A stretch of DNA of 64,000 nucleotides from Tetracladium setigerum (taxonomy: Eukaryota > Ascomycota > Leotiomycetes > Helotiales), in assembly GCA_031472005.1 (NCBI GenBank), contig PZJY01000006.1, positions 558,001-622,000 on the forward strand. The letters are read 5' to 3'. The stretch's first letter is position 1. Each line of letters starts with the position of its first letter. Below are positions 1-9,515 of this stretch, in pieces. Made by a program: the position numbers and the translations under genes. Under the pieces are notes generated by a model that saw nothing but the letters and a program-made list of their open reading frames with translations, was not told the DNA's origin and made no database searches.

Positions 1-800
1 TTCGTGAGATGCGACTTGGCGCGACGGTTCTCGGATATTTGTGTGCGTGTGTACCTACCTACCTATCTACCTACCTATCTAGATCTTTCATCTAAGGCGT
101 GCGCCATGCAGTAAAGAAAAAGAGTTGAGTATGCATCTTTCGGATGGGATATTTTGAGTTGGGTTTTGAACTCCACTCCGATGTGCTACATACAGGACGA
201 AAGGTTTGGTTCAATAAATAACCTTCCAGCCGTCTGGCACTTTCCTGACTTCTAGAACAACGCGACATGCAACACAAAGGAACGATTCATTCAACCGAAC
301 CAAACCCTCGGGATGATCGATCGGCTTTTAGAATGAATGTAAACGTCGTGCAACGAAAGAGTATCACCACTAATAAAGAAATTTTTGAGGAAACGAGAGT
401 TTGGGAGAAGCTCGAAATAGTTTGAAATGAATAGTTTTTATTTTCTTTGAAATTGTTCTCGACAATTTCAATTTCGATCTTTTTGGATTACATTATGACT
501 TCTCGCAAGTCTCTACTAACAAATAATTTATCTAATTCCCCCCAAAGTAAAAGAGAGCGTGTGATCGCATTTGTACGTGCGTTCAAGTCGTAAGGGTATA
601 TATATATCATGCATCATCCATCCGTCCAAACGCCTGTAAAGTTTTCAAAACTCCCCAAACCCAAAATCCGAGAAGTTAACGCCATATTTGATCCTATCCT
701 CTATCATGATAGGAAGGAGCGTTCCGCTCTTAATTAACCCAAATCAAAAGAGCCAAAAACCAAGATTCAAACGAGGTCATTAATCAGAGTTCTACGAAAC
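1..800. other. Intergenic, no gene seen
   Basis: No convincing coding frame on either strand. A TACC/TATC-type microsatellite lies near the left edge and a short TA run near 597-608. The stretch probably contains the 3' flank of the gene at 801-1484, which is read leftwards. Confidence 0.6.
52..80. repeat. TACC/TATC microsatellite
   Basis: Short imperfect tetranucleotide repeat of TACC with TATC variants, directly visible. No function is implied. Confidence 0.8.
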
Positions 801-1484
801 TCAAACCAAAAACATGGCAGCGAATCCAACAGCAGCCACAAATCCAGCAGCTGAGTTCCTCATTGCTGCACCGGTGTATTGAGGAGGAGTGTTAGGCGAG
901 GTGGTGGTTGGTCCGACGGGAGTGTGCGATGCGGCTCCATGCTCGGCGGTGGTGGTGAGGGTTTGGAATGTAGATGTGTATGTTGATGTGATGATGGAGC
1001 TGCCGGATGTAATTGTGGTTGTTCCGGTGGTGGTGGTATTTCCGTGCGGGGGGAGGTAAGTGGTGTTTGTGTGAGGTGGTGGGACGTAGGTTGTTGTGGT
1101 GTTGGGGAAGTAGGTTGTTGTGTGGGGTGGTGGGGGATGAGTGGTGGTCGTGGTGTTGGTGTGAGGTGGTGGGATGATAGTAGTTGTCGTTATCGTGCTG
1201 GAGTGAGAGGTTGTTGGGTGGATGATGGTGGTGGTGGTGTTGTGGGTTGGGAGAGCTGTGGTTGAAGTTGTCGTTGGGTTGGTTGGGTAGTAAGGTGGAG
1301 GAACGATACTGGTAGTTGGGTAGTATGGTGGAGGGACGATCTTGCTCGAAGACGTATCATCACTGAGAAGTGTTAGGTGTCTCATTCTCAATATCATTTT
1401 CTCGTTTAGTAGAACTTACGGAGTGTGGGCGTGAACACTTGCGATTGCCGCTGAGACAGCGATGAGGATTGCAGAGTACTTCAT
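801..1484 (-). CDS. Thr/Pro-rich GPI-anchored-type cell-wall protein
   Basis: Two exons on the minus strand, 1484-1420 and 1362-801, joined across a 57-bp intron (donor GTAAGT, acceptor CTCAG), give about 208 aa. Exon 1 encodes MKYSAILIAVSAAIASVHA, a clear signal peptide. The mature part is almost entirely Thr, Pro, Ser and Asn, with repeated PPPYYPT and PPPHTNTT motifs that suit dense O-mannosylation. The tail is a small-residue stretch (GAAMRNSAAG) followed by a hydrophobic end (FVAAVGFAAMFLV), the usual GPI-attachment signal. The protein is therefore expected at the plasma membrane or covalently in the wall. No catalytic domain is visible. Low-complexity mucin-like proteins evolve fast, so I give no gene name. 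Not obviously linked to its neighbours. Confidence 0.8.
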
Positions 1485-2804
1485 TTTGGAATGAGATTTA
1501 AGATGATGTTTCTTGAGAGTTGATAGTTGATAGTTAAGGCGATATAGTCAGATATCTCCAAACTTATGATTGATGTGAGGCGATAAGGTTGTTGGAGGAC
1601 GAGCAAACGAGGGTCTGATTCGAGCTTTGATTTAACGAAAGACTTAAGATATGTAACTGAACTGTTGGCTTGATCTCTTTGATGGCAAGAACGGAATTTG
1701 GGAACGGGGTAAGCATATAAATATTCGTCGCCTCAAAGGCGAATAATCCGCACACGGCTCGCTTGACCGCAAGTGACAAGGGGATTGGAATGCGAGAAAA
1801 AGGTGTGGCGCAGAAGTCTGCAGACGCAACCACCCAACACGAACGTCGACCAACGAGGGCAATGAAAGGGTGGAAAGCCCGAGAAAGAACGGTCAGATTG
1901 AACTTGCCTAACTCTTGATTCAACATGCTTATGATTAATCCGCGGATACGCCGATCGCTTGATTTTTGCGTAGGCGGCTGAGAAGACGAACAACGAAAAG
2001 TCCCGAGACTGTCGAGATTCGCCTTTTCTATTTTTAGAGCACCATCTATCATCATCTATCTCACTTGAGATTCTCTTCAACGCCAGATCTGAGATCTCAA
2101 CGAAGGACCCAAATACACTCAGACTGAGTCTTCCCATAGCAGTATTCTTCCTCTTCTTCCCACCATGTCACCTCATCTGCTGTTCCTCCTTGCCACGCCC
2201 GCAGCAACTTGTGACGAGTTGGCTGACGAACTCTCCGAAAGAACCGAGTACTTGCCAACGGTCCCCAATGATACGGGGATTTGTGGATCACCATGGAACG
2301 TTCCTAGCTTCCACTCACATGCAAGGCGATGACCATTTCTGTACGGAAGGTTTAGTAGTCAAAATAGATTTGGAAGAGAGTTCTTTGAAATCCAGGCTGG
2401 GGAATGGGAGAATTTCTTTTCACGGTGGCTGGTGCAGACGGTTTAGCTTATTCACCTGCAGCAACCGCATCGCCGGGCCAGTGATAAGCGATCAAAACAA
2501 AACCGCCACAACTCGCGGGTAACGGGCTTGGGAATGGCTTCATTTTTGAGGACAGCCTCTCGTCCGAGCATCGTCCTTAAGGTTCTTCTCAACTGATATT
2601 CCAACCTCCAGATAATCTCATAAACTTTCGCATTCTTCGTCCTCACCTTCCTGACCAGCCTCTCTCTTCCTCTTGGTACAGTGTACCGAAATACACTATT
2701 CCCCTCAGTCACACCATTCTTGCTCGGTGCGAAAAAAGCTCGTATTCAACTCGATCACGCCGAGACAAAGAACAGGCAGACCACCAATCGAGGCCACCGA
2801 CATC
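1485..2804. other. Divergent intergenic region
   Basis: Lies between the minus-strand GPI-type gene and the plus-strand DsbA-like gene and should hold both promoters. Open frames on the minus strand between 1564 and 2294 overlap one another in different frames and carry no recognisable motif, so I treat them as chance. The last 250 bases are CT-rich, as in fungal leaders. Confidence 0.5.
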
Positions 2805-3938
2805 ATGTACGAGTCTACCATCAACTTCACCCTCGATACCATTTGTCCATGGTGAGTCTTGCGGTCCCATCTTTCTGTCAGACGATTGCATGTGTAGAGA
2901 TTGCATGGTAGAAGATGGATGATGATGTGCTTGCTTTGTCGTGATGATTATTCCTGACAACTCCACCTGCCGGATTCATCACTTACGACGTATTCAGGAC
3001 TTATCTGGCTAAGCGCAGGTAGGCAAGCAGGCTCTCGAAGAATAAACAAACTCGCTGACATATGATAGACTTGGAGAAGGTATGTTCGCACGCGATTTCC
3101 AAATTCGAGGATGATGAAATACGGCAGTCATGTGATTTTAGTATCACATGACCCTTCCTCTCGTGCTTCATAGACTCATACTTGGCAGCTCTGCGAATAG
3201 TCCGAGAGACGGATGGTGTCTCTGAGAAGGTCAAATTTACTGTTAATTATCTCCCCTACCGTATGTGATCTTGCAACCATCCTTTAGAAGCGGCAACTTC
3301 AAGATTCCCCAAGTAGGCAAAGCTAACTCCTCCATCTCCCAGAACTCTACCCCGGTGCAAGCAAGGAAGGGGAAGATAAATACGAGTGGTACAAGAAGTC
3401 CGTCTCCCACCTCGTATGAAGCAATACCCCACTCACATCTAACGCACGAACAAGATCACGATATGGCGATTCGGAAGAGAAAATGAAGATGTACATCACA
3501 CTCATGACAGCATACGGAGCCTCCGCCGGCATCAACTACAAATTCGGCGGCACGGTCGCAAATACGTTGCATGCACACCGCTTGATCCAACACTTCCAAT
3601 CCCACTCTCCTGACGGACACGAGAAAGCGGATAAAATCATCACTTCATTATATCGTCAGTATTTTGAGGAGGAGAAACATCCGTCTAGTGTGGAGACGTT
3701 GGTGCAGGCTTGCAGTGAGGCGGGCATTGGAGAGGAGGAAGCTAAGAAAGTGATTGAGGATGAAGATTTGGGGATGGAGGAATTGAAGGAGAAGATGCTA
3801 GAGCAGAGGGTGAATGGGGTGGATTCTGTGCCGATGGTATTGGTGGAGGGGAGGAGGAGGGATTTTACCTTTGTGGGTGCGAAGGAGGTGGAGGAGTATG
3901 TGAAGGGATTGTTGCAGGTGGTGAAGGAGTGCAGTTGA
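2805..3938 (+). CDS. DsbA/FrnE-like thioredoxin-fold oxidoreductase
   Basis: Six exons: 2805-2851, 2998-3018, 3069-3079, 3189-3260, 3343-3397 and 3455-3938, totalling 690 nt and 229 aa. The N-terminus (INFTLDTICPW then TYLAKRR) is the first beta strand and CPW active-site region of the DsbA/2-hydroxychromene-2-carboxylate isomerase fold. The second active-site Cys is Thr here (CPWT), which I take to be usual for fungal members, so classical disulphide exchange is doubtful and a glutathione-dependent or isomerase role is possible. The motif GGTVANTLHAHRLIQHFQ and the late cis-Pro segment SVPMVLVEG support the fold. Exon 3 is only 11 nt. The fifth intron needs a non-consensus GTCCGT donor; the nearby better GTATGA donor would break the frame. 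Probably cytosolic, since no signal peptide is seen. Confidence 0.85.
3127..3152. repeat. Perfect inverted repeat inside an intron
   Basis: Arms GTCATGTGAT and ATCACATGAC (10 bp each, exact) surround a 6-base loop. It sits in the third intron (3080-3188) of the DsbA-like gene. It could form a hairpin in the pre-mRNA or be a paired E-box-like site. Confidence 0.85.
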
Positions 3939-4952
3939 TTGTGGGCCAGTTCTCTTGCAGAAGCATGAGTTGTGTGAATGGAAGCTTTGCTAATGATCGA
4001 TTTGAGTTAGTCGTATGAAAAGAAAACGAAGGAAGCAATGCTCCTATTTCTTCCTTCTAGCTTGTTCTCATACAGAGCGAAAGATGATTCAGTCTACCAC
4101 TAGCCTTCCGTCAAAATTGGCAAGAAAGAAAATTATCAATAGTCTCTTTCCCAAGCTTACGATACGAAAAATGCGGGGTGCGTGGAAATTCTTCGAATGC
4201 TCGTTTAAGACAAGAGTCAACTCGTGTCGCTTTCAGCCAATTCCAACTACTTTCACCCAATCTCAGTAACGAGCCACAAAATTGTTATCATGACAACAAT
4301 AGCACATCCTCGTACCATCCAGGGCAAATTTCACCTTCGTTCAAGTGATGCTGCTTCAACTTTCTTTCAGTGACGGACTGCATAGTTGCTTTTCACGATA
4401 ACAATACACCCACAATCTCAATCAATGTTTGCAAAATCGCGCCTCAGTCTTTATTATACCATCTTCTATACATTGTAGATCAAATCAAAGAAGGCATTTA
4501 TTTGGTGCACACTTTGGCAACGCTTCGAAGATCTAGACGTCTTTCAGTACCTGTCCATTTCACTCTGCTTGCTTCTCTTTCCTTCTTGCTGTTACTACTT
4601 CTGTTCTTTCAGTACATTCTGTTTTAAAAGAAAAAGATAGGAATCTCCTGTATTTAAGCCGGTAGACTTATTGAAATTTCTAAAATTCCGACATTAAATC
4701 TACTCGCACAAAAGCAGATGTGCAAAACCCAAGCTTACCTACCTTTGCGTTATCTACCCAGAACACTTCAAGCAACTCTCTCACGTCACACTTCAATACA
4801 TCTACTTCTCTCTTCACAACGCCACTCCAACTCCAAATCAAACGTGATCATTCCACAAAATCCCAACCAGCCAATCACTCAATCCACCCTCCCAAAACCA
4901 ACAAGCCATCTCAACCACCACCGAAAAACACCAAAAACCCCAAACTATAACA
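3939..4952. other. Intergenic between two plus-strand genes
   Basis: AT-rich, with only short unsupported frames (4015-4269, 4370-4627). The part from about 4780 to 4950 is rich in C and A and lacks T, typical of a fungal 5' leader for the gene at 4953. Confidence 0.5.
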
Positions 4953-5384
4953 ATGGCAACAGAAGAGAACGAAACCGAAGAGAAGATCCGACGGGAAGTA
5001 GCACTACGCATCAAACAACTCGGAGAATTGAATATGCCTCCTGGACCGAAAACACGAAGATTCCTGGAAAGATACAGAGATGGCATAGTGATAACAACCA
5101 CACATGCTGCATCAACCTCAAGTAACAATAATGACGACAAACTTCCCGGAGAATTAGAGATATCTTATTGCGATCGTTTGTATGAGGCAGCGAGACGTGA
5201 GATCTTTGCGGAGCAGGGTTTGAATATTGAGTTTACTATGGACGAAATTAGATCATTGAGATTTATTGTTCAACACGGAAATATGAATGGAGTGGGGAGA
5301 AATGGCGCAGCTGAGCTTGAAGACACTTCAGTATCGACAAGTGAAGGACAGGTGAATGTTGGAGGGAATTTGGGGGGCGGCTGA
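4953..5384 (+). CDS. Small hypothetical protein, acidic and charged
   Basis: Intronless frame of 143 codons, starting at an ATG in a purine-rich context (ACAATGG) after a CA-rich leader. The N-terminal half is charged and helical (EENETEEKIRREVALRIKQ). A middle segment (DRLYEAARREIFAEQ) followed by TMDEIRSLRFIV looks like paired helices. The tail is Gly/Asn-rich and low complexity. No signal peptide or membrane segment. I do not recognise the family. The frame ends in a G-run at 5372-5377. A shift there would add about 12 residues before another stop, but needs an extra base rather than a missing one, so the simple stop is preferred. Confidence 0.55.
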   Translation: MATEENETEEKIRREVALRIKQLGELNMPPGPKTRRFLERYRDGIVITTTHAASTSSNNNDDKLPGELEISYCDRLYEAARREIFAEQGLNIEFTMDEIRSLRFIVQHGNMNGVGRNGAAELEDTSVSTSEGQVNVGGNLGGG

Positions 5385-6471
5385 GAATACGGATGTTGCT
5401 GAGATGGGCGGGGAGGAGTAGTAGGATGAGGTTACGTGAAAGAAGTCGGAGAAGGAGAAGGAAAAGGATCAGATTGAAGATTTATGGGAGTTGTTTGGGT
5501 CAGAATGATTTTAATCGGTTTGTTTAAGGGTCATGGAGGAAGTTTTGGATTGCTTTTTGAGATAGTTTGATAGGCAGGCAGGTGTCTTGAGGAAGGGCTA
5601 TTTGATTTTTTGTTGTTAGAATGTACCTGTGTACTACTGATCTCAGAAGTCAGGAAGTGAGGTGTTGAATCACCGTGTACTGTGCATGAGGGCCACATGG
5701 TAGGAAATCGGTAATGAATTCAAACAGCTATCAAACCATACTCATTCGATCGCAACCTTGTAGTATGAACTTGCTAGCTATGATCATATGGTTCAGTACG
5801 CGAAAATACTGATGACCATGGTTACGTTCATGTTTCCAACATAGTCAGGTGTGTGGGGAAGCAGCACTGACAAACCTTGTGTGGGGTGTTTAATACATCC
5901 TCCCAACGCTCGAAAATCTCAATAAAGTAAAAGATCCAATAAATTAAGGCTATTATAACCTAGATCTAATGCGCTGGTCGTCACTTTAAGACATACACAT
6001 TGTTCATTCCTGAAATTAACCATCTTGAACACTTGTCCCAAACAGAACAATAGAATGTTACTTTCTTTTTTTTGGACGGGATATTAAGAACAGATGAAGA
6101 TTTAATTTATCGTATCTGATTTGCTGCACTTAGCGATTAATTTAGAATTCAATTCTTCTGTTTAGTAGAGGTGTTTCGAGGGTGAAATCCTTGGCATCCT
6201 GGTCAGAAAGTGAAATCGAGAGTGAATTGCCTTCTGCTTCATCTTACATGCATCGAAAAATATGTTCCTAGAAATCTTTTTTTACAGCCTGTCTTTCCAA
6301 ACAACATCGCTCCGACACTCATCAAAACGACACACTGAGTTTACACGCGGCATCCCACCTTCAAACTCAACATCCTGTATTCAAATCCAACATCCCGCCT
6401 CCCAAACCGGCATTCATTTCAAAATCAATTGACTCTAACCAAAAGAAATAATTTAAACAAACAACACAAAC
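5385..6471. other. Intergenic
   Basis: No coding frame of note. AT-rich with a T-run near 6064-6073. The CA-rich stretch from about 6300 to 6470 looks like the leader of the next gene. Confidence 0.5.
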
Positions 6472-7077
6472 ATGTCATCTTCCACCCGAAATGCAGCAGG
6501 TTCCAAGGCCCCAGCCTTCAAACAGCCACGAAACCAGTTTGGTTATGTTGAGAGTTGCTCTGTTGCCTTTAGCTCCAAGACAACTGCCATTGAGCTTGCG
6601 GGAAAGAATCGTAATTTAAAGCAGGAGTTGGATCGACACGTGAAGGAGCTCTTGAAGTCTCGTGATGAGAAGGTGACTCTAGATCGCCAAGTGAAGAAGC
6701 TCGAAGGAGTTCGTCAGTATCTCAAGAGTCATGATTCTTTTCCGTATGTGCCTCACATCTCGCTCTTTCTTTTATTATGTTGAAATTGTTTTTGTTTCAG
6801 TACTAATTTAGATTGTTTGTTTAGTATCACTCAACATGGCATCCCAGAGACTATCGAAGTCGGAAGCAAGAAGGCTGAAGACAAGGTGTACAAGAACAAG
6901 ACAGCTGGAGACGACACAGCGGATGATGAAAATTGGGTTCTGGTGAAGGATCCCGATCAATGGGATATGTGCCCTGAGTTGGAGGAGTTTCTTGGGAAGA
7001 CAAAGGGGAAGAAGAAGAAGGACAGGAAGGTTATTGGCTCGGTGCTTTCCTGGATCTCAGGAGTCCCTGATAAATAA
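6472..7077 (+). CDS. Hypothetical coiled-coil protein with Lys-rich tail
   Basis: Two exons, 6472-6743 and 6825-7077, with an 81-bp intron (GTATGT donor, TTTAG acceptor) that keeps the frame; 174 aa. The ATG follows a long A/C-rich leader. Residues about 40-85 (KNRNLKQELDRHVKELLKS and onward) are a heptad-like coiled coil. The second exon is acidic, then ends in a basic GKTKGKKKKDRK patch and a short hydrophobic segment (VIGSVLSWISGV). No family recognised. An earlier CAG at 6798-6800 is an alternative acceptor but leads to an in-frame stop. Its neighbour at 7624-8097 converges on it. Confidence 0.65.
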
Positions 7078-7623
7078 GAGGGAAAGTGTGATAAGAGTGT
7101 GGACGGGAAGCAAAGTAGTGATAGATCGATCTTGCGAAACCTTTGGGGAACTGTTTGATTGAGAATCATAGGCTACCGAGCTGGGATGTTGAATCTTGTG
7201 GGGGGTGTGGGCGGGGTCATTCTGTTACATCAAGCAAACTGGGAATTGGGGAAAATGGTGTTGAGAGATGCTTGCCAAATTTGGTGACCATAGAACAAAA
7301 AAAATTTGAGACCTTGCTTGGATTGTTTCTGTGAGTTGATTCGATTGATAGCGTGATCTGGGGTACACAACATTTACGAAATTGCATGGGACAGTACACC
7401 AAGTATCTACAGTGAATCTACGAACTTAATAAAAGCTTCAAGGTCACCAGAGGGATAACTTAATAGAAAGCTAAAGAAAAAACCCTCGATTCTCAACGGC
7501 AGATGTAAAAACTATGCGCGATGCGAACACGCCCTAATGCAAAAACGCCCAACTTCCTCTCCCAAAATCCCGCCCGGCAATGTCCGTATCATCTAGCCAT
7601 CGTACTTGCATAGCCTCAGATTT
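7078..7623. other. Convergent intergenic region
   Basis: Between the 3' ends of a plus-strand and a minus-strand gene. Only short frames with no motif. Presumably both 3' UTRs. Confidence 0.5.
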
Positions 7624-8097
7624 TCAATCCACATTATCCATAGCTCTTCTAACATTCTCCCACATTATCTTCTTCTCTCTTGCGATCTTCTTCTTCTCGC
7701 GTGTTTCCAATTCAACGATTCGTTCCCGATCACGCTCAGCCCAAGTCTTGAACACCTCACGATTCTTCAAGCGATATTTGTCCAGGTCGTTGCAGAAATC
7801 CCGCTCGGAGTCATCGTTGAGTTGTTGTTTTGATATTTGTTCTTTTTTGAGGTAGACCCAGTCGGTTTGAGTTGAGTGATGAGTGGAGGTAGTGGTAGAA
7901 ATTGATTGTTTGAGGGTTGAGATGGATGTTTGAGAAGAGGTGGATGGCTTGAGGGATGACTTTGAGGTCGAGGTCGAGGTGGATTTGTATTTGATTGCCT
8001 TTGAGGGGCTAACAAAGGCAGAAAGTGTCAGTAGATGCTCGTTGCACAAGGATGACAGAGAGGTAACAAACCTTTCGCCCTTTCCTTGGGTTTCCAT
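7624..8097 (-). CDS. Hypothetical Ser/Thr-rich coiled-coil protein
   Basis: Reads from ATG at 8097 with a predicted 63-bp intron (8009-8071; branch CTACTGAC, acceptor TTTGTTAG), giving about 136 aa; retention of the intron would also keep the frame open. The first half is Ser/Thr-rich (STSTSTSKSSLKPSTSSQ). The C-terminal half is a strongly charged helix (AERDRERIVELETREKKK then IAREKKIMWENVRR) that should form a coiled coil. No family recognised. An upstream ATG at 8147 lies in another frame and, through the same intron, leads to an overlapping 105-codon frame. Adding one base to exon 1 would instead fuse the upstream ATG to the coiled-coil frame. Confidence 0.55.
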   Translation of the reverse strand: METQGKGERFVTSLSSLCNEHLLTLSAFVSPSKAIKYKSTSTSTSKSSLKPSTSSQTSISTLKQSISTTTSTHHSTQTDWVYLKKEQISKQQLNDDSERDFCNDLDKYRLKNREVFKTWAERDRERIVELETREKKKIAREKKIMWENVRRAMDNVD

Positions 8098-8567
8098 TGC
8101 GCCGACTGATTCTCTTGTAATGTCGGTGTCGTGAAGAGATGTCGCATTGCTAGAACTAGAGCAGATTTATAGACTGAAGAAAGTAATTTCATAGAGCCCA
8201 GCGACGCTAGTGACGATAGTGAATGGAAAAGTCACGCTGGAAAGCAGCGAAATTCACGGTCTTGGCGTTTCGACCTCAGCTTCCTCCGTGAGGGCTAATA
8301 ATTAGTCGTTAATTGAATTTGAAACTTTGGCGTTTCTTGATGAGTTCTAACCACTGAATGAGTATCGTCAAAGAGCACAAGAACTAAGAAGTCCCGCCCC
8401 TCCTACAGATATTTACTCGGTACTCGTCTACTCGGTACTCGTCTACTCGCTGCGGGGTTGAGCTCTTGAAGTTGAGAACTCGCTATTGGCCAGCCGTTTC
8501 CATAATTTCTAACACTTCTGAAATATTAAAAAGATATTTAGCAGAAACAGTCCTTCCTTGACCTCTC
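8098..8567. other. Intergenic
   Basis: No supported gene. Contains the short tandem repeat at 8414-8449 and should include the promoter of the minus-strand gene at 7624-8097. Confidence 0.5.
8414..8449. repeat. 15-bp tandem repeat, 2.4 copies
   Basis: Unit TACTCGGTACTCGTC is repeated exactly twice, followed by a partial third copy. Directly visible. Confidence 0.9.
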
Positions 8568-9194
8568 ACTCAAGAAGTTACGAATTCTGTCAGATACACG
8601 AGTGGAGAAGTTCCTCAATTAGCTGATTTTCATGCCTATCATAGGTTGTTGGCTATTTACATTCATGTTGCCACCTCAAGTCCTCTCCGCTCTATGGTGA
8701 GCGTTGTGCGGCTAGTACTTCTGTTCTTTGCTACTTCTGGTGGCGTCTCTACTTATTTTCACATACTGTAGGATCGGCACCCTAGGTTTGACAGACGCGT
8801 TCCTCTCACTCTTAACAAGGAGTTCGCCAGCCTTCGCAGGTCCGCGATTATGGTGGGACTGTTCGGCCTGAAGACTCGGTTCCGTTGCTACCATTGTATT
8901 GTTCTTCTCCGCATTGTCAACAGCCCCACTTGATCAGTGCTGAAGCTGCATCTTTCTGGCGATGACCCGCATCTGTACAGAGGAGCAAGAGGTAATATGA
9001 ATTTTTGTGATGTTTGAAATAACTGTTGATTTTGTTTAACTTCAGGTTACGGCAATTGGGAGAAGACTTGGGCAGGATTCAAAACTCACATCGGCTCAAG
9101 ATCCTCTCCGTACTTCACAAAATCACTTCGCTTAGCAAGGTCATCATCACGTCTTGGACCGAAATGGTACCCCAGCAAGCGTCTCGAGTTCTAA
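8568..9194 (+). CDS. Possible short multi-exon gene, 5' end not found
   Basis: A chain of four open segments can be joined through plausible splice sites: up to 8696 (donor GTGAGC), 8772-8895, 8938-8991 and 9046-9194, ending in TAA. The last three segments sum to 327 nt, so the frame closes. Introns would be 75, 42 and 54 bp; the 42-bp one is very short. The encoded text is basic and aromatic near its end (YGNWEKTWAGFKTHIGS, then LGPKWYPSKRLEF), unlike random sequence. No start codon is found in the first segment, so an upstream exon or a broken gene is implied. I do not recognise the product. Confidence 0.3.
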
Positions 9195-9515
9195 TTTTTG
9201 ACTACCGCAGCATCAAAGCCCCGATATAATACTTCTAAACTCACCAATTTAACCCCCTGTCCGCGTTTTCTTTAGAACAGCCTTTTATTAGTATTAATCA
9301 CGGGAATTCACTCGTGTCTCTAAACCTCTAATCTCTTTCACTGTTCCAATTTTTTTAAGCTTATGACTACAAACAAAGCAAATGAATTGTTGAAAACCTC
9401 CTAAAATAGTGAATATTGACCCCTTGAGATTCTTCAATTCGGCTCCCCAATCAGAATCCTTCATAGCATCTGCGTTTGAGATTGGAAATCATTAATATTG
9501 ATCCTTACCTGACTG

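Noticed and set aside
1564..2294. Several overlapping minus-strand frames of 65-163 codons
   Set aside because: They lie in different frames over the same DNA, lack motifs, and fall in the expected divergent promoter region.
5372..5421. Possible frame change in the G-run ending the 143-aa protein
   Set aside because: It would need one base removed, unlike every other case, and the added tail has no motif; the simple TGA is preferred.
7767..8015. Pro/Ser-rich 82-codon minus frame as a separate gene
   Set aside because: It overlaps the coiled-coil frame and its composition is what a shifted Ser/Thr-rich frame gives; kept only as an upstream-ATG observation.
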